Positions 25,270-38,304 of a stretch of DNA of 64,000 nt are shown here, one piece after another. The notes under the pieces were generated by a model. That model was given only the letters and a program-made list of their open reading frames with translations. It ran no database searches and had not been told where the DNA came from. A program made the position numbers and the translations under genes. Position 1 is the stretch's first letter; every line of letters begins with the position of its first letter. Source of the stretch: Gymnogyps californianus (lineage: Eukaryota > Chordata > Aves > Accipitriformes > Cathartidae); assembly GCF_018139145.2 (NCBI RefSeq), contig NC_059500.1:46584072-46648071 (forward strand). Direction: 5' to 3'.

Positions 25270-27553
25270 GTGAGTGTCCACAGGAGTCCAGATTTGCTGC
25301 TTTGTTATTACCCCAAATAAATTTGCTGCTCCTGGAAAGATGGAGGGAGGGAGGAGGGAAGGAGGAGGAATCATACAAGAGTTTCCTCAAATGTTAACAC
25401 CAATGGGAGGAAGGAAGACAGCTTTTGGTAATCTGTATTGTTTTAGTTAAGACTATGTTCCGTCTGAATGTATTTAATATCTGGATGCCTCTTGTATCTG
25501 AGTCCTGAATTTCTGAAGGACTGGAACCAATCATTGGATGCTTTTTCTCTTTTCTGTAATTATTTTACTTAATATCCTCACACTCTTAGAACTTAGAAAT
25601 GGAATACACTGCTTTTCAGTTAATGCATGCGGCTGAAGTCCATTTTTGGCCAATACCTTTAGCTAGCAAGACCGTAGCTTTTCTCAAAGACTGTAATTTT
25701 AGGCATATCCTTCCATGTATTTATTTTTAAGACTATTTATGTTACTGCTAGAAATAATATTAAAGGAAAAAGACATGACTTGTTATGATTCACTCAGTTA
25801 AAAACAGGTGTAGAATATTTTGGGGTCTTTCTAGTAAATCTCTCTTAACTCCAGTGAGTCCCCTCACAATTTGTAATAGAGCTGTGTTCTTTGTTTTCTG
25901 TGTCCTATTTCTCATGTTGCCTCAGGAGGTTTCTGTTAGCTTGTGGTTCATCACATTTAAATGATTGGTTTAATATACCTTGGAGGGCTGTATAACCTAA
26001 GAAGCTCAATCTCTAGTGGGTGACTTCTTGTGTTAGTGTCAGAGTTTGAAGCTGTTCAGAGCATGAGGGCCACGCTTTGCTGGAGTGATTAGTCCTGGGC
26101 TTTGGGAGCAGGCATTACCTGAAAGCACATGACCTTGAGGACCTTACCATTTCTCTGAAATAAAGTGTGCAAGGTATACATTCACACACGGTAAGAAAAC
26201 AAATATATTTGGATTGAGCTGAACTGGTGAAGATGACCCGCGCAAAGTGTGCATATACCTTCAGTCGCATTACAGACGTAGATCTTGTAAGAAAGCCCTG
26301 AACTCAGGCTTTTTGCCAGCGAGCATATCATCTTGATAAAGCATTGAAGAGATGAAGGTGACAAAAACATCTTTAACAACCCATCAAAAGCTACAATCGT
26401 GTCCACAGTTTAAAGCCGTTCATTTTAAATTAGCCATACTTACATCCGTATCCTTCCCCATGCTGCATGTGGAACTTTTAGCTTTGAAATACATGAGGAG
26501 GACTGCACAAACACAAGTGACGGCCAGTTGCCCTGTTTGTCAATGTGTGCTTGATCCTAATGCATGCCACATCTTTCATTTTAATCTCTTAAGTTATTTA
26601 AACAAACCAAATATAATTTTACCTCCTCAATGAATGACCCAGATTGTATCATGTGTCACCTCATCCCAGTACTGTCCTTCCACTGAATTTAAAGCAGCTA
26701 TTTATTCCCTTACCACCTCCTCTCTCCCTTTCCTCACGCCAAAAAGGAATTCTCCCCAAAGCAATACACATTGCTTATTTGATGACAAATGCCTTCTATA
26801 TGTCAGATTATTGCTGGTGTGGCTGCAAACAGGAATATTTGAGGTGGATGTGGTAACTGGTTTTGAACAAAGAAGAGATTAAAAAGAGCTGCTTGCCATG
26901 TTAACACACCACATGCTACTGCATCGATTAATGGGAGCCATACAAACCAGCAGCTATTTACTCTATAAACTATTTTCAGCTGTAAGAATCCTGGTAAATG
27001 TAAAATATGGAACAAAAATACAGACATATCTTGCAAATATTTGAAACAGTTACAGTCCCAGGGAAATGGGAATGCAGTTTATGTTGCATTTCAAGCTGTA
27101 TTTTTATAACAATATTCTTAAGAAAATGATACGATTCTTATTCCTTGAAACTATGACTGAAATTTCAGTCATCATTGTGCAGATAATTTCTTGAATCTTG
27201 AAACATTTAGCAAAATCCCAATTTTGAGAATGAACTCTTTCAAAAGTTTCTTAGAAGAAAAGTAGTCTTCTGGTTAAATGAAACACCACTTTCTATTTCC
27301 TCTCTGATGCTGGAACTATGCTTTTTCAGAGCATTTGTTATCCTTCTCCCTTTTTCATAAATAAAATAAAATATGTAAATCCTGTAATTATTAAATATAT
27401 AATCCTTTCCTAAAACATGCAATCATCATAAAACCACAGGAATGTTAGTTAACCTAATTACTCTTTTGTAGGAACCTGCTGAAGAATGTGTAGGCCACAT
27501 GAGTCAATGGCTAATTAATGAGAAACTGGTTTTCTTTCTCCTGTTGGCTACAG
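25270..27553 (+). other. PCSK5: PCSK5 intron, 2.3 kb
   Basis: Phase-0 intron, GTGAGT to GGCTACAG. AT-rich, with no gene or recognisable mobile element inside. Confidence 0.85.
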
Positions 27554-27630
27554 GATTCGCAGGCCAGTTTTGATGTCAATGGAAATGATTTTGACCCTAT
27601 GCCTCGATATGATGCCAGCAACGAGAACAA
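27554..27630 (+). CDS. PCSK5: PCSK5 exon: DVNGND...DASNEN segment
   Basis: A 77-bp exon entered in phase 0 and left in phase 2 (donor GTAAGG after ...AACAA; acceptor GGCTACAG). It encodes DSQASFDVNGNDFDPMPR and YDASNEN plus two bases of a Lys codon. This is the loop between the catalytic Asp and His in proprotein convertases; the Asn two residues before the His lies near the substrate in furin. DPMPRYDASNEN is characteristic of the PCSK5/PCSK6 pair, and Met (DPM rather than DPS) points to PCSK5. Very short exon flanked by introns of 2.3 and 21.9 kb. Confidence 0.94.
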
Positions 27631-30600
27631 GTAAGGCACTATGACATTCATGACATTTTCAATCTAGTTCGTCAAGTAGAAAGTATCAGTTCTTCTATGA
27701 AAGTCTAGGAAACTTAATTGCTCATAAAGTGGCGTGATTGGCATTTAAATCTTTGTGAAATACATATTTACGTCCCTTCCATGCACACTGCATGACACTT
27801 ACTCTTTGAAAGCATTTGGAGCCATCTGAAAACACATAAAAATTAGTTGGAGAGTTCTGGGCATGTGAAGTGAGCCGTTTTCAATCCCTTTGGGATGCAG
27901 AATATAAGAGGAGAGTCTTACTTTTCTCAGATATCATCTCATTGTGTTATTGGGGGGGTTATTATGTGTGACAACTGTCTTGGCTTCTGACTCTCTTGAA
28001 CTTTACAGACTTTGTGTGTTGAAGAAATAGACAAGTTAATGGAGATTTTTTTTTTTTTTTTCTTCTAATAATGTCTTTTAAAGTGATGGAGATTTTACAT
28101 GTGGAGGTTTGATAGAAACCTTGTAAACCCAGAAGCGGCAATTCTGCTGGATTATAATATCTGTGTCACATGACTGGTTGGATATATCTCCATGAATGAC
28201 GTATTTCTCCTTCAGAGCTCTGCTTCCTTATATTTGTCATTCCGATTCTGCTCTTTGCATGTGCTGTGGTGAAGGCTGGTTGGAGACACTGGGAGGGACA
28301 CCTCACCTCAGGAAGCAGGCCACCTTTCTGCCCCCATGGGTATTTGAGGGCAGTCATTTGTCAGTAACTTTTTTTTAACTAGGTACTTGGCAGAAAGAAA
28401 TACCTTTCTGTGGAATTGCATGAACTAGAGGAGGGAGAATCCTACTAGTTGTCAACATGTTGACTGTGCATTTTGTTTTCTTGAGCTTTGTTTTGTTTTT
28501 TTTTATTGTGGAAAACATTTGGTATTGTTTGCCTGGAGAAGAGTCACTACAAGAGGTGAAACTTCGTCCTTTACACAACTGAAATGCTTTTGGGTTTGTG
28601 TTGTCTCTTCCCTACACTCCCACAAACTTTCTCCAGAAGAAGAAGCTGGGAGTCAGCAGCAAAACTTAATATTGGTTTGACTGAGGAAACCAATTGGAGC
28701 AACCTTGGATCACACTTTTATGGGATAATCCTCTCCTGGTCAACACCTTCTTCATAACAGCAGGGAACCATGTATGGCAAGGCTGAAGAACAGGGCCTCA
28801 TTACACATAGCTGCGTGTTATGTACAGATCCACTCGTCTTACAGTGAATCTCAAGGAGCTGTCATAGCTACTTTCAGCCATAGGGTGAAATAACTGTGAA
28901 AACTGAGGTGAATTCTGCCAAGTCCTTGCTTGGTCAGTCAGCCTGATCCTGCCTAGGAGGCCGACATGAGAAATACGTAAGGATTTAGCTCTTAGAAGCT
29001 GCATAAATAAATGTATATACACACACACACATATATCTTAGTTGTGATGACTAGAAATACTGTTTAATATAGAAACATAGTATGTTGGTATTAATTTGAA
29101 TAACAATAATAGTTTATTTATTTGGGACCGCAATCTTGGCATATGTTCTCATTCAATTGTTCTTATTTGATGCTGTTTACATGCTGCCAAATATTTTTGT
29201 CTAGAAACAAGTACATGCAAGAGCTGTTTCTTTCTCTTTTGCCTGTTAGGCATATCTTTCTCATCTTATTTTCTATACAGAAGCTCAGTTTACTGAATCT
29301 TATCTGCCTCTTCTTCACTAGAAATCTCCTAAAGCAAGAGTGCCATGAGAGAATAAAAAGAGAAATTCAGTAAAACCTTTTGTTTTGAAATGTGTAAACA
29401 TTCTACATGTGCAGACTAGTTTAAGTTTAAGCAAAAAGAAAACACTGATGTGGAACAAATGGTAGATAGACCTGGTTGCTGCATTGCCTCAGTTGAGTTA
29501 GTGACAAGCCAAGGATTTCAAAGCTAGATGCTCATATGGAAAATGCTAATACTACACTGAAGTGTTAGGAGATATCCTCAATACACAGCTTCATTGAAAC
29601 AGAAGAATGAATAAAAGTCTATCAATTCTTACTCTTTCCAAAGCCTTCTATTTTTCTTACAATTGAGGAATTTCATGTGCTGTTGTTATCTCAGTTTTAG
29701 AGGTGTCCTGTCACTGGTGTAGAAAGGTCAGAATCAGCAAGTGTGCTATCAATTTTTGGTGGCTAATAAAAGAAATCTTTGGTTTGGCTTATGAGAGGTC
29801 TCAGGACTACATGCAAGGTTTATAAACATGCTAGTTACTTGAAAATGGAGTAGGAACATAGGAACATAGATTGTTTACAGCCCAGAGTATGTAGGCATTG
29901 GCATTCAGCATGCTGCAACAACTGATTTCTATGACTGACCACTTCAGCATCAGCCCTAGCTTTGAACTAAGTGTCCATATTATAGCCCCGTACAAAGCAT
30001 TGGAAGAGCAAAACTGTGGCTGCATGATCACCACAAAAGGGTGGTCACCCCCAGTCCTTACCTCATGTTTACTCTTTCCTCCTTTCCCCAGCCTTTGTGC
30101 AGCTCTCCAGAGTGAATCACGTTGAAAACTGCGCTGCCAACAACAGCAGTAACAAATTGCATTTTCAGCCAGGTCAGCTCAGCCTGAGGTCAGAGGAGAG
30201 CGAGACAGGCACAAGTGGGGAAAATGAAGCATGGCCTGAACCTCTCACTGGCAATGCCAGTTGCATTGACTAAGATGACTGTACAACAATGCCCCAAGTG
30301 CCTACGACTGTTGTCCACAAAACTGTATGATGGACGGGCAGTTGCCAGCAGTGACCTCCAAGGAGTTTTGAGAAAAGATATGACAGTCAACCTGGCCCTT
30401 TGTGAATACTCTTCAACTGAGCTGCCGGTTTGCATCACAGCACGTCCCTCTCTCGTGCTGTCCACCACCCTCTATCCCCAAACACACTTCGGGGACACAT
30501 CCTGGTTCATCTGCGTGAAGGTGCTCCTGTCCTTGGAGTTGGGGCATGGCAAGGGTACAATTGGAGGCCTCCCAGTTTAGGTGCACTTTCAGGGATTCAC

Positions 30601-33600
30601 CCTCTTTGGTGCTGCAAGGAGCCACGTACCTCCAGCTGTGAATCACAGCTGAATCTTTTTCTTTGGCTGGGTACTGAAGTCATTACTTTCTTACAAAGCA
30701 TGTCCAGAGAAGGGAGGCTGCTTTCTGTTTTGTTGCTAGTTAGAGTTTTATATGGGATATAAACCTGGACCGATTCATTTCTCTCCTAGGGCTGGGGGAT
30801 TTGAGTTTTCGTGCCCTGCCTCCCTGGTGAATACTCTCACTGCCCAACCCCTAAGGTCCTGCGGTGAGATGTGGTGGTGGGAGCACAGATACTGTGCTGT
30901 ACTGAGCTTTGTCAGTGTTATCAGGAGGTATAGCATCAGTGTAGAGTCAGCTTTTGGACACAGAGGATACATGAAGCATACTTTCAGTGTAAGATTACTT
31001 GGCAGTCTCACCTCCGCTTAGAGGCTCAGTATTTCCAATTAGCAGATACACTGAACTTGGTAAGCAGCACCTAAGCACCTTCAACTTTTGAGGCTGTTAT
31101 CCTTCCTTCCCTAGTTCCCACACGACTCAACAAGAATTAAACAACTACATAGGTACTGAAAAGCACTACTAGTAGCCTGTCTATATTTTTATGTGTCTAA
31201 AATATCTTCAGAAATTGGGGCAGGAATTCTGATTATCCAGCATACATGGTCATTTGGCACTAGGTACTTAAGTTGTACCTGGAAGCTGAGGTAACCACAA
31301 CCAGGGAACATTCTGAAAGCCATGCTTTGCAAAGACTTCGTAATGTGCAAGATCAATTTGGTTGATTCCTGCTTCCTGCTATAGCAACTGGACAACATTG
31401 CGTAATGGTGATTTGTGTCTTCCAGTAAAGGTGGGATGTACAAATGCGCCATTGTTTTGTGAAATAATCTATCTTATTCTGCCTCATTTTATAACCCAAC
31501 CTTAAGGGATGGAATGATAAAAAGAATTGCTGTAAAAATAAGCAGGTGTCTCTGGGCAGCTTTGCACGCAGCTGTGAAACATCAGGGTACTGGGTCTGTT
31601 TGCTAGCTTTTCACTTTTAATTAGTGGTGAAGGCTTTCTGTTGCCGAGGCCTATTGGTGAGGAAAAAGGAATGAGAAAAAATTAACTGGGGGGTTGTGAA
31701 GCGACTGTAGATAACCAGAGTGGCACTTTCCAAAATTATATTTTTGAAGTTTTACATTAAATCTTCTATTAGCTAAGGAGAATAAGAGGGTAGAAAGAAA
31801 CGTTAGACTAATCTTTCAAGGCTTGTAGTCAAAATCAGGGTGGGACAATAGTTTCTTTAACTACTATGGTATGTAGGAGTCCTGCCAGGAGTTTACTTTG
31901 GTTTCTACAAATTGGCAGCGAATCACGAAGCTTGTAAATGGTACAGGCCTATACTAGAGCTTCCTTTTGCTCAGAGGCTAAAGACAGCAGTCAGCTGTGG
32001 ATGAAGTCATTCCTGCTATGCAAAGCATCTTGTTTTGGTTTACTGCTGAGTACTGCTGCTTTATTCTTTTTCTGTTATTCCACCATTACCTGTAAACGTC
32101 TAAGTTGAAAAAACTAGGCATTATCAGTCACAGGTCAGACAGAATGCAGATGGGATCACTGAAGTGGTACTCTACCCATTGTATAGCCTCAGAAATAAAA
32201 CAGAAATGTTCATAGTATTAAAACATTTTGCTATTTTGATGAAACAAAAATGAGTTTTTCTGTTTCATGAGAGATTTCTCAGGGATGACGTTTCAGAGCT
32301 TAGGTCTTATTCTGCTGACAGGTACTTTTATAAAACAGATGACCTTTTAAAAAAACTCCTTTAAATAATACCAGTTGACTTTAATGAAGTCCTTATTAAA
32401 CTTATGTAAGAAAAAGTAAAAGTAAGCTGTCATTTCTGTTTTGGAGATACTGAGTCACTCTTTGGATGCCTCTTCAACATTTTTCAATGATGCATCCCAC
32501 TATATAAACAACTTATTTTAATAAACTTCTAAATTATTTTTTAATGAGTGTAAGATTTTGGGGGGACAACAATTTCTGCTGTTCAAAAATCATAAGAAAC
32601 ACAAGCTACTTACGTCTAAACTTTGCAGTATCTGGACAGCTTTACATCTTTTCTCACAACAGCAAAAAAGGTAATGAGTTAATGAGTTTCAGTTCTGCTT
32701 GATCCAACATATTGACTGTGTTTTTCTGTGGCATCCATTCCAATTCATTATTACTTTCCTTTGTCAGTCACATTAATGTAGATGCTCAATAAAATAGCAA
32801 AGGCTTAATTTTCTTCCAAGAATGACAAGCTGCTAGTTTATGCTGTCTGCTTATGTCGAAGACCTGTAGCATGTCCTGAGTCATTTAATCAGAATGGATA
32901 CTAGATATTTGACAGACAGATCAGCTTCTGTTGCCTCCTGGATGGTCAATAAAGTAAAATTAAAAAGGTTCATTGACTGCTGTGACACTAGTCAAAGCAG
33001 ATATCTGAAGAACTGAGCACAGTCAAACAGAGGGAGCCTGAAGTCTCTCATTGCTGGCTTGAAAGATCATCTCAAAAAGGTTCCCACTGCAGCAGTGTGA
33101 TTGAAAAGAGTGCTGACAGTTGGAGGTATCTGTCTATGTAGTTTATGCATTTTGATTGCAGGTATGCACCTGTTGCTATTGCTTTGAAATTGGCTGTATC
33201 GTGTGCTGCAGACAAAACTGAAGGGAAGACAGGCTGTACTGAGAAGCACTGCTGCACCATCTTGTGCTTCATCTTTTGTGTAAAAAACAATTCTGCTATC
33301 AGATGGCTAGTCACAACAACAAAAAAAGACCTTTGCAATGTTTTAGACCAGTCACTACTTTGTTTGCTTGTGCCTGCTCAGGGCTTTCAAACAGGACTGA
33401 ACTGCAGATCCCAAGGCTCACACCTGCAGGGAGGACCTGGGAAAGCCAGTGATTAAGCTGTGGAAGGAGGCTGGAGATAAGGTGGAGCAAGGTATCAGCT
33501 CTCAGGAAAAGGCTTTCTTCAGGGGGAATCTCCATTGTGTCTGCTCTTTTTCTGTACTCTGACTTTTCATCTTGACTTTCTCCAGCCTCTGGAGGCTTAA

Positions 33601-36600
33601 AACCCAAAGGATTCAGTGATGGTGTCATCTGGCAGAGTGTGGTCTGTCTGGTGCCTGCAAAGCATCTCTGATAGCAGATAAATCTTCTTTAACAGGAAGG
33701 TAATTTAGAGTAGAGAATTAACTTAATATGTATATGTATGTCAGATGAATAGATCAAATGCTTACACTGAATGTGGTATTGTTAATTCCAGGTACCAGTG
33801 ACTGAATGTCAGGTGTCTAGTGTGTCTCAGTGTCACTGCAAATTTAATGGACTTTGGTTAGGAGTGTTAGGAAACTGTAGATTTTGGATTGTTTTCTCTG
33901 AACTGGTGAAGTATTCATTTATGAAAACCAGGGTCTGAACCAAACAGTCAGAGGTCGTTGGTATAGAAGCTGTGGTCAGAAATTGCAATCCTGATTTACT
34001 GTGTTTTGATTCTGTTCAGATTTTAAACTCATTGCCCTTATGGCCATATGCTATTGTGCTGCAATTTTAGCAGATGTTAATAATGAAGTAGGGTTCAGTC
34101 TGTGTCAGCTTACAGTGAGATTGCCATATTTTACAAGGAGTGGTGTTAGTGATTCATCAGCTAGCCTCCAAGTTAATTACAATCTAGTAACCCAACTAAG
34201 TGCCTGGGGGCATGATGCAGCATGGAGAGCATGAGATATTAGATCTGTGTTGCTTGCCAGTTGCTGTAGTTAAAGGTCCCAGTGTAAAATTGTAAAAATA
34301 AGGGAAATAAACATTGCAGCTTACAGAATTGTACTGTGCTGAAGTAGGATAATTTTACAGATTCGCTAGGAGCATATTTTTCTTCACTTTCTGTTTTAAC
34401 TGTTACTTAGAGTCCTTGTGTGCTGTTGTGCAATGAACATGCCTGTCCTTCAGGTGGCTGTACCTCGGGTAATCATCATACATCCTTTGTTTTTCTCAGG
34501 AAAGGACTGAAGGACTTGATGCACATGTGTAAAATTTTTTAAAGGAAAACTTTCTTTCCTTGAAAGAAGGATATTGTAGAAACATGGAGCATGAATCATC
34601 ATCACATCATAGTGCATTTGATAATGTTTTTCTTTTAATCAAAAACAGGTTTTTAACCTATGGGAAGAGATAAAGTCTGCATTAAAACAGAACAGAAAAC
34701 GAGCTAAGTGTTGATGTTTTGAAATTCTCATGTTTTCCTGCTTCAGAATAAAATGTGTGTTCATTTGAAGCTTTTTGAGAGTAAGTGGGACTCCAGAATT
34801 GCTGGTAGCTAAGGACAATTAGCCGGGCTAGAGGAGAGGCAGTCTTTGTCAAGCTGATTCACTCACCTACGACAAGCACCCTCATTACTGGTCTCTATGA
34901 TCACTCCCTTGTGAGAGCATTTCATATTGACAAGACAACGAAAAATTCATTGGACTACAGGGCTTGATTCAGTAGCCTTTTGATTCAGGTTCCAGCTTCA
35001 ATAGTGGAAAGTATCCTAACGAAAGTTTTGTCAAATTGCCAAAAATTGTCTTTTTGGTAAACTCTTCTAATCTGCTCATTGTATTATCACGCTGCATTAC
35101 ATAATCCCCTCCAAAGTGCACAAGTGGTAGGACTTAAAATTTTTTGAGAGCCAAAGGAAAGACATTTCTTTGAGTAGTCATTGAAAGTGAGAGAAGTCAG
35201 AGGAATAAACAAAAACAAAGTTCAGCCAGAATTCCAGTTGCTCAAAGATGAAAATAGCAGTCCTTTTTCACTACCTTGGTATCGGTCACTGAGCGGTATT
35301 TCTCACTGCCTAACTGATGTTTGAGGAGCAGTGCTCTTCCTTTTTATAATGTATAAGACTTTCATGGTCTCAAAACATTGAACCACAACACTACAGGAAA
35401 GCCTTTTTCCTGTTTCTAATTACTGAAGTACCAGACAATGAGCTCACAAATAAAATGAAATTCTGAAATGTTATGCAACTGCTTCTAGTTCTTTTATGTA
35501 AATAATTGATAACAATGAGTCAGATCTTCCCTTCCAGTTCAAAGTCAACAATAGAAGGGGTATAAGCTTTGATAGTTACAGTATTTGTGGCATTCACTTT
35601 TGAATTCTTTTTTATGGAGAGTTAGAAATGAAAGGGTTTTTTCAGATGGTCTTTTTCCCAGAGTTGGTATTTCCGCTAAGTATGCGTCTGTATTTGGGGG
35701 TTTTCAACTTAGGAGAGAGTCTACAACTACAGTAGGCAAGTTTTGATTCGCTAAAATGGTAGACCAGTTTCAAGTTGCATACATTTATACATACAAGTCT
35801 ACAGCTGAATAGAATTTGAGAGCACAAATACATTTCTATGTGTTGTCCCCTTTTCAGACATTGTAGGTATTAGAGAAAGCTAGAGTGGATCCATGCTGTG
35901 TATGTGGTAATTAGTTTTGCCAGCTGATTTCACAGTAGTCAGCTCAGTCAAACGCAGTGCAAAATGTGGTTCATTGAGACTTTTCAGCCAGCACATACAT
36001 GCACAAAGTATAGTATTGATTCACCCTTTAATGCTTTTGGCATCAAAAGCAGACCTCTAATTGCAAATTTGATAAAGCAATTGTGAATCCAGTGTCAAAA
36101 GCTTTTTAATTGAAGCATTTTTCTAAATAACATGCTATTAACAGTTGAACTCTGCAAAGTTATGCTATAAGCATATGTCTTAATGGCATTAGTAGGTGTT
36201 TTTATAAGACATTTCAGGATAAAACTGTCAGAAATTGCTTTTTCTTACAAGCGAAAAAATATACATCTGTATAGGTTTATTGCTGTAGGCAGGCTTATTT
36301 TTTCTAGCCTTGTTTTACATTACTGTGATTTTGTAATTTTTCTTAAAGATACACAGTCTAATTACATTTGACACTTCAAGCAAAGTCAGATTACTCTCTT
36401 GAAGACAAGTTGCCTTTTTTCCCTAAAGGAAAGCAATCAAGGTAGAGAAATCCAGATGCAGAAGTAAAGCAATGGGTATCCATCATAGATGTAGATTACA
36501 CTGATGGGGTCTATGCTACAAAAGTTTAACCTGCTTTGAAAATTATTTGTGTTGCTATAGAGTCCCAAAGCAATCATCAAGTCTCTGATTTTAGCAAACT

Positions 36601-37809
36601 GAGGTAGAGACTATGGCCTGTTTACTTCTCCAGTATGTGGGATGGTGAGGCTGTTGGCTAGGAGTGTCAAAGGGTGCCAGAGAGAGTGTAATAAGAAGGT
36701 ATGTTACTTCTCCTTTCAGCCCAAACTTAAGTCCCTGCACTACTCTTAACACTCCATAAACATCAGATGAACAGCTACTAACTTGTTCTGCAGTGTGTGA
36801 GAATTAGACTTCTTATGCTGAAACCGCTTTTCCAATTAGGAGCAAACCTTGCTCCTGCTGAATCAATGATATAAGTTTCATTAAAAAACAATTATCAACA
36901 CAGGTAAGAGTAGGACTTGAACTTATTTCAACAATTTCCTTATTCATCTTTGAAATGCAGCTCTAAAGAGAAATGGGAGGTCCGTTTAATGCAGAACAGC
37001 ATCAAATGAAATTTAGGATTAAGCACAGTATATATCTTGCACAGTGCAATTGAAATTGCACTCAGAATTCAAAATAAGTAGGAAGTATGTCTCTGAGCTG
37101 GAATATGGTGGAGACCCAGAGTTATAAAATATTCATTTCTTTAAAATGTTGTTACAGCAGTCATCCACTATTAGAAATGGAGTATGCAGAATGGGTAAAG
37201 ACCCATCCGTGACCTGCCTGTATTGCTCCTCTTTTTTGCCTTATGATCTTAGGATCCTTGCATCTGACAGTATCTTCTTTGCATGAAAGCAGGAATATCT
37301 TTTTTCCCTAAAAGCATTCCGCCAGACTGTTTTTGGGAGGTCCGATGGACTGCTTTTCCTGCCAAGGAAGTCTAAACATGAAACTCCAGATCTACATTCT
37401 TGTATTCAAAGGGTATTTTTCATTTCTGCTTAGGTGTGATTTCAGTAGAACTGATGCAAAATGTTTTTGAGAAGTTTTTTTTTCTGTTTGTTTTTTCATT
37501 GCACAGAAATGATGGGGCTCTGATGTGGAGATTTTTAAGTAAAAGGGGATTGCTCAAGCACCTGAGATCTCTCCAGCTGATATATATTGGTGTCAGTCTG
37601 GATGAAAAACATGAATCAGGATAAATAATGACTGATAATATACTGTCTTACAAAAGCTTCTGAAACAGAAGATGTGGAATGGAAGATAAAATACCTAAGT
37701 ACAGAATGTATCTGTAACAGCAGGCTCATGGCCATGAGTTTAAGGTGGTAAAGAACATAATAGGCATTAGTGTTAGTCATGGTGGTCTAGGAACATGGAC
37801 AGGTCCATA

Positions 37810-38304
37810 TGGTGCTATGTTTTAGATTTGTGACCAAAACACTGTTGATTGATAACCCGTGTTTTAGCTACTGCTGAACTGTGCTTGCACAGTGTCAAGG
37901 CCTTCTCTGTTTCTCACGCTGCCCCCTCAAGCAAGGAGGCTGATGGTGGACAAGAGGCTGGAAGGGGACACAGCTGGGACAGCTGATCCCAACTGACCAA
38001 AGAGATACCCCATGCTATATATCATCATGCTCAGCTCTAAAGCTGGGGGGGAGTTTTTCCAAAGTAGCTGTTGCTTGGAGAGTGGCTGGGCATTGGTCTG
38101 CAGGTGAGAGGTGATGACTAATTGCCTGTGCATCACTTGGTTGTTTTTTTTCTTTTTTTTTCCCTTTATTTATTGAACTGTTTTTTTTCTAAACCGACGG
38201 ATTTTTCTCACATTTGCTCTTCCAATTCTCTCCCCCACCCCAGTGGGAAGGACGGAGCAAGTGACTGGGTGGGAGTTAGCTGCCTGCCAGGGTCAATACC
38301 CCAA
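37810..38304 (+). mobile_element. Diverged LTR, plus strand
   Basis: Collinear with the reverse complement of LTR copies 2 and 3. Shared blocks are TGCTATGTTTTAGATTTGTG (37813-37832), TGTCAAGGCC (near 37892), GACCAAAGAGATA (near 37997), GCTCAGCTCTAAAGCTGGGG (TATA region, mutated), TTTATTGAACTG (mutated poly(A) site) and the GGGTCAATACCCCAAC end. The first 60 bp or so of U3 are not recognisable and no target duplication is visible. It is therefore an older or 5'-truncated copy, in PCSK5 sense orientation. Confidence 0.8.

Noticed and set aside
30215..30580. 121-codon plus-strand frame
   Set aside because: No recognisable motif; overlapping frames of similar length exist on both strands, so it looks like chance in a slightly GC-richer patch.
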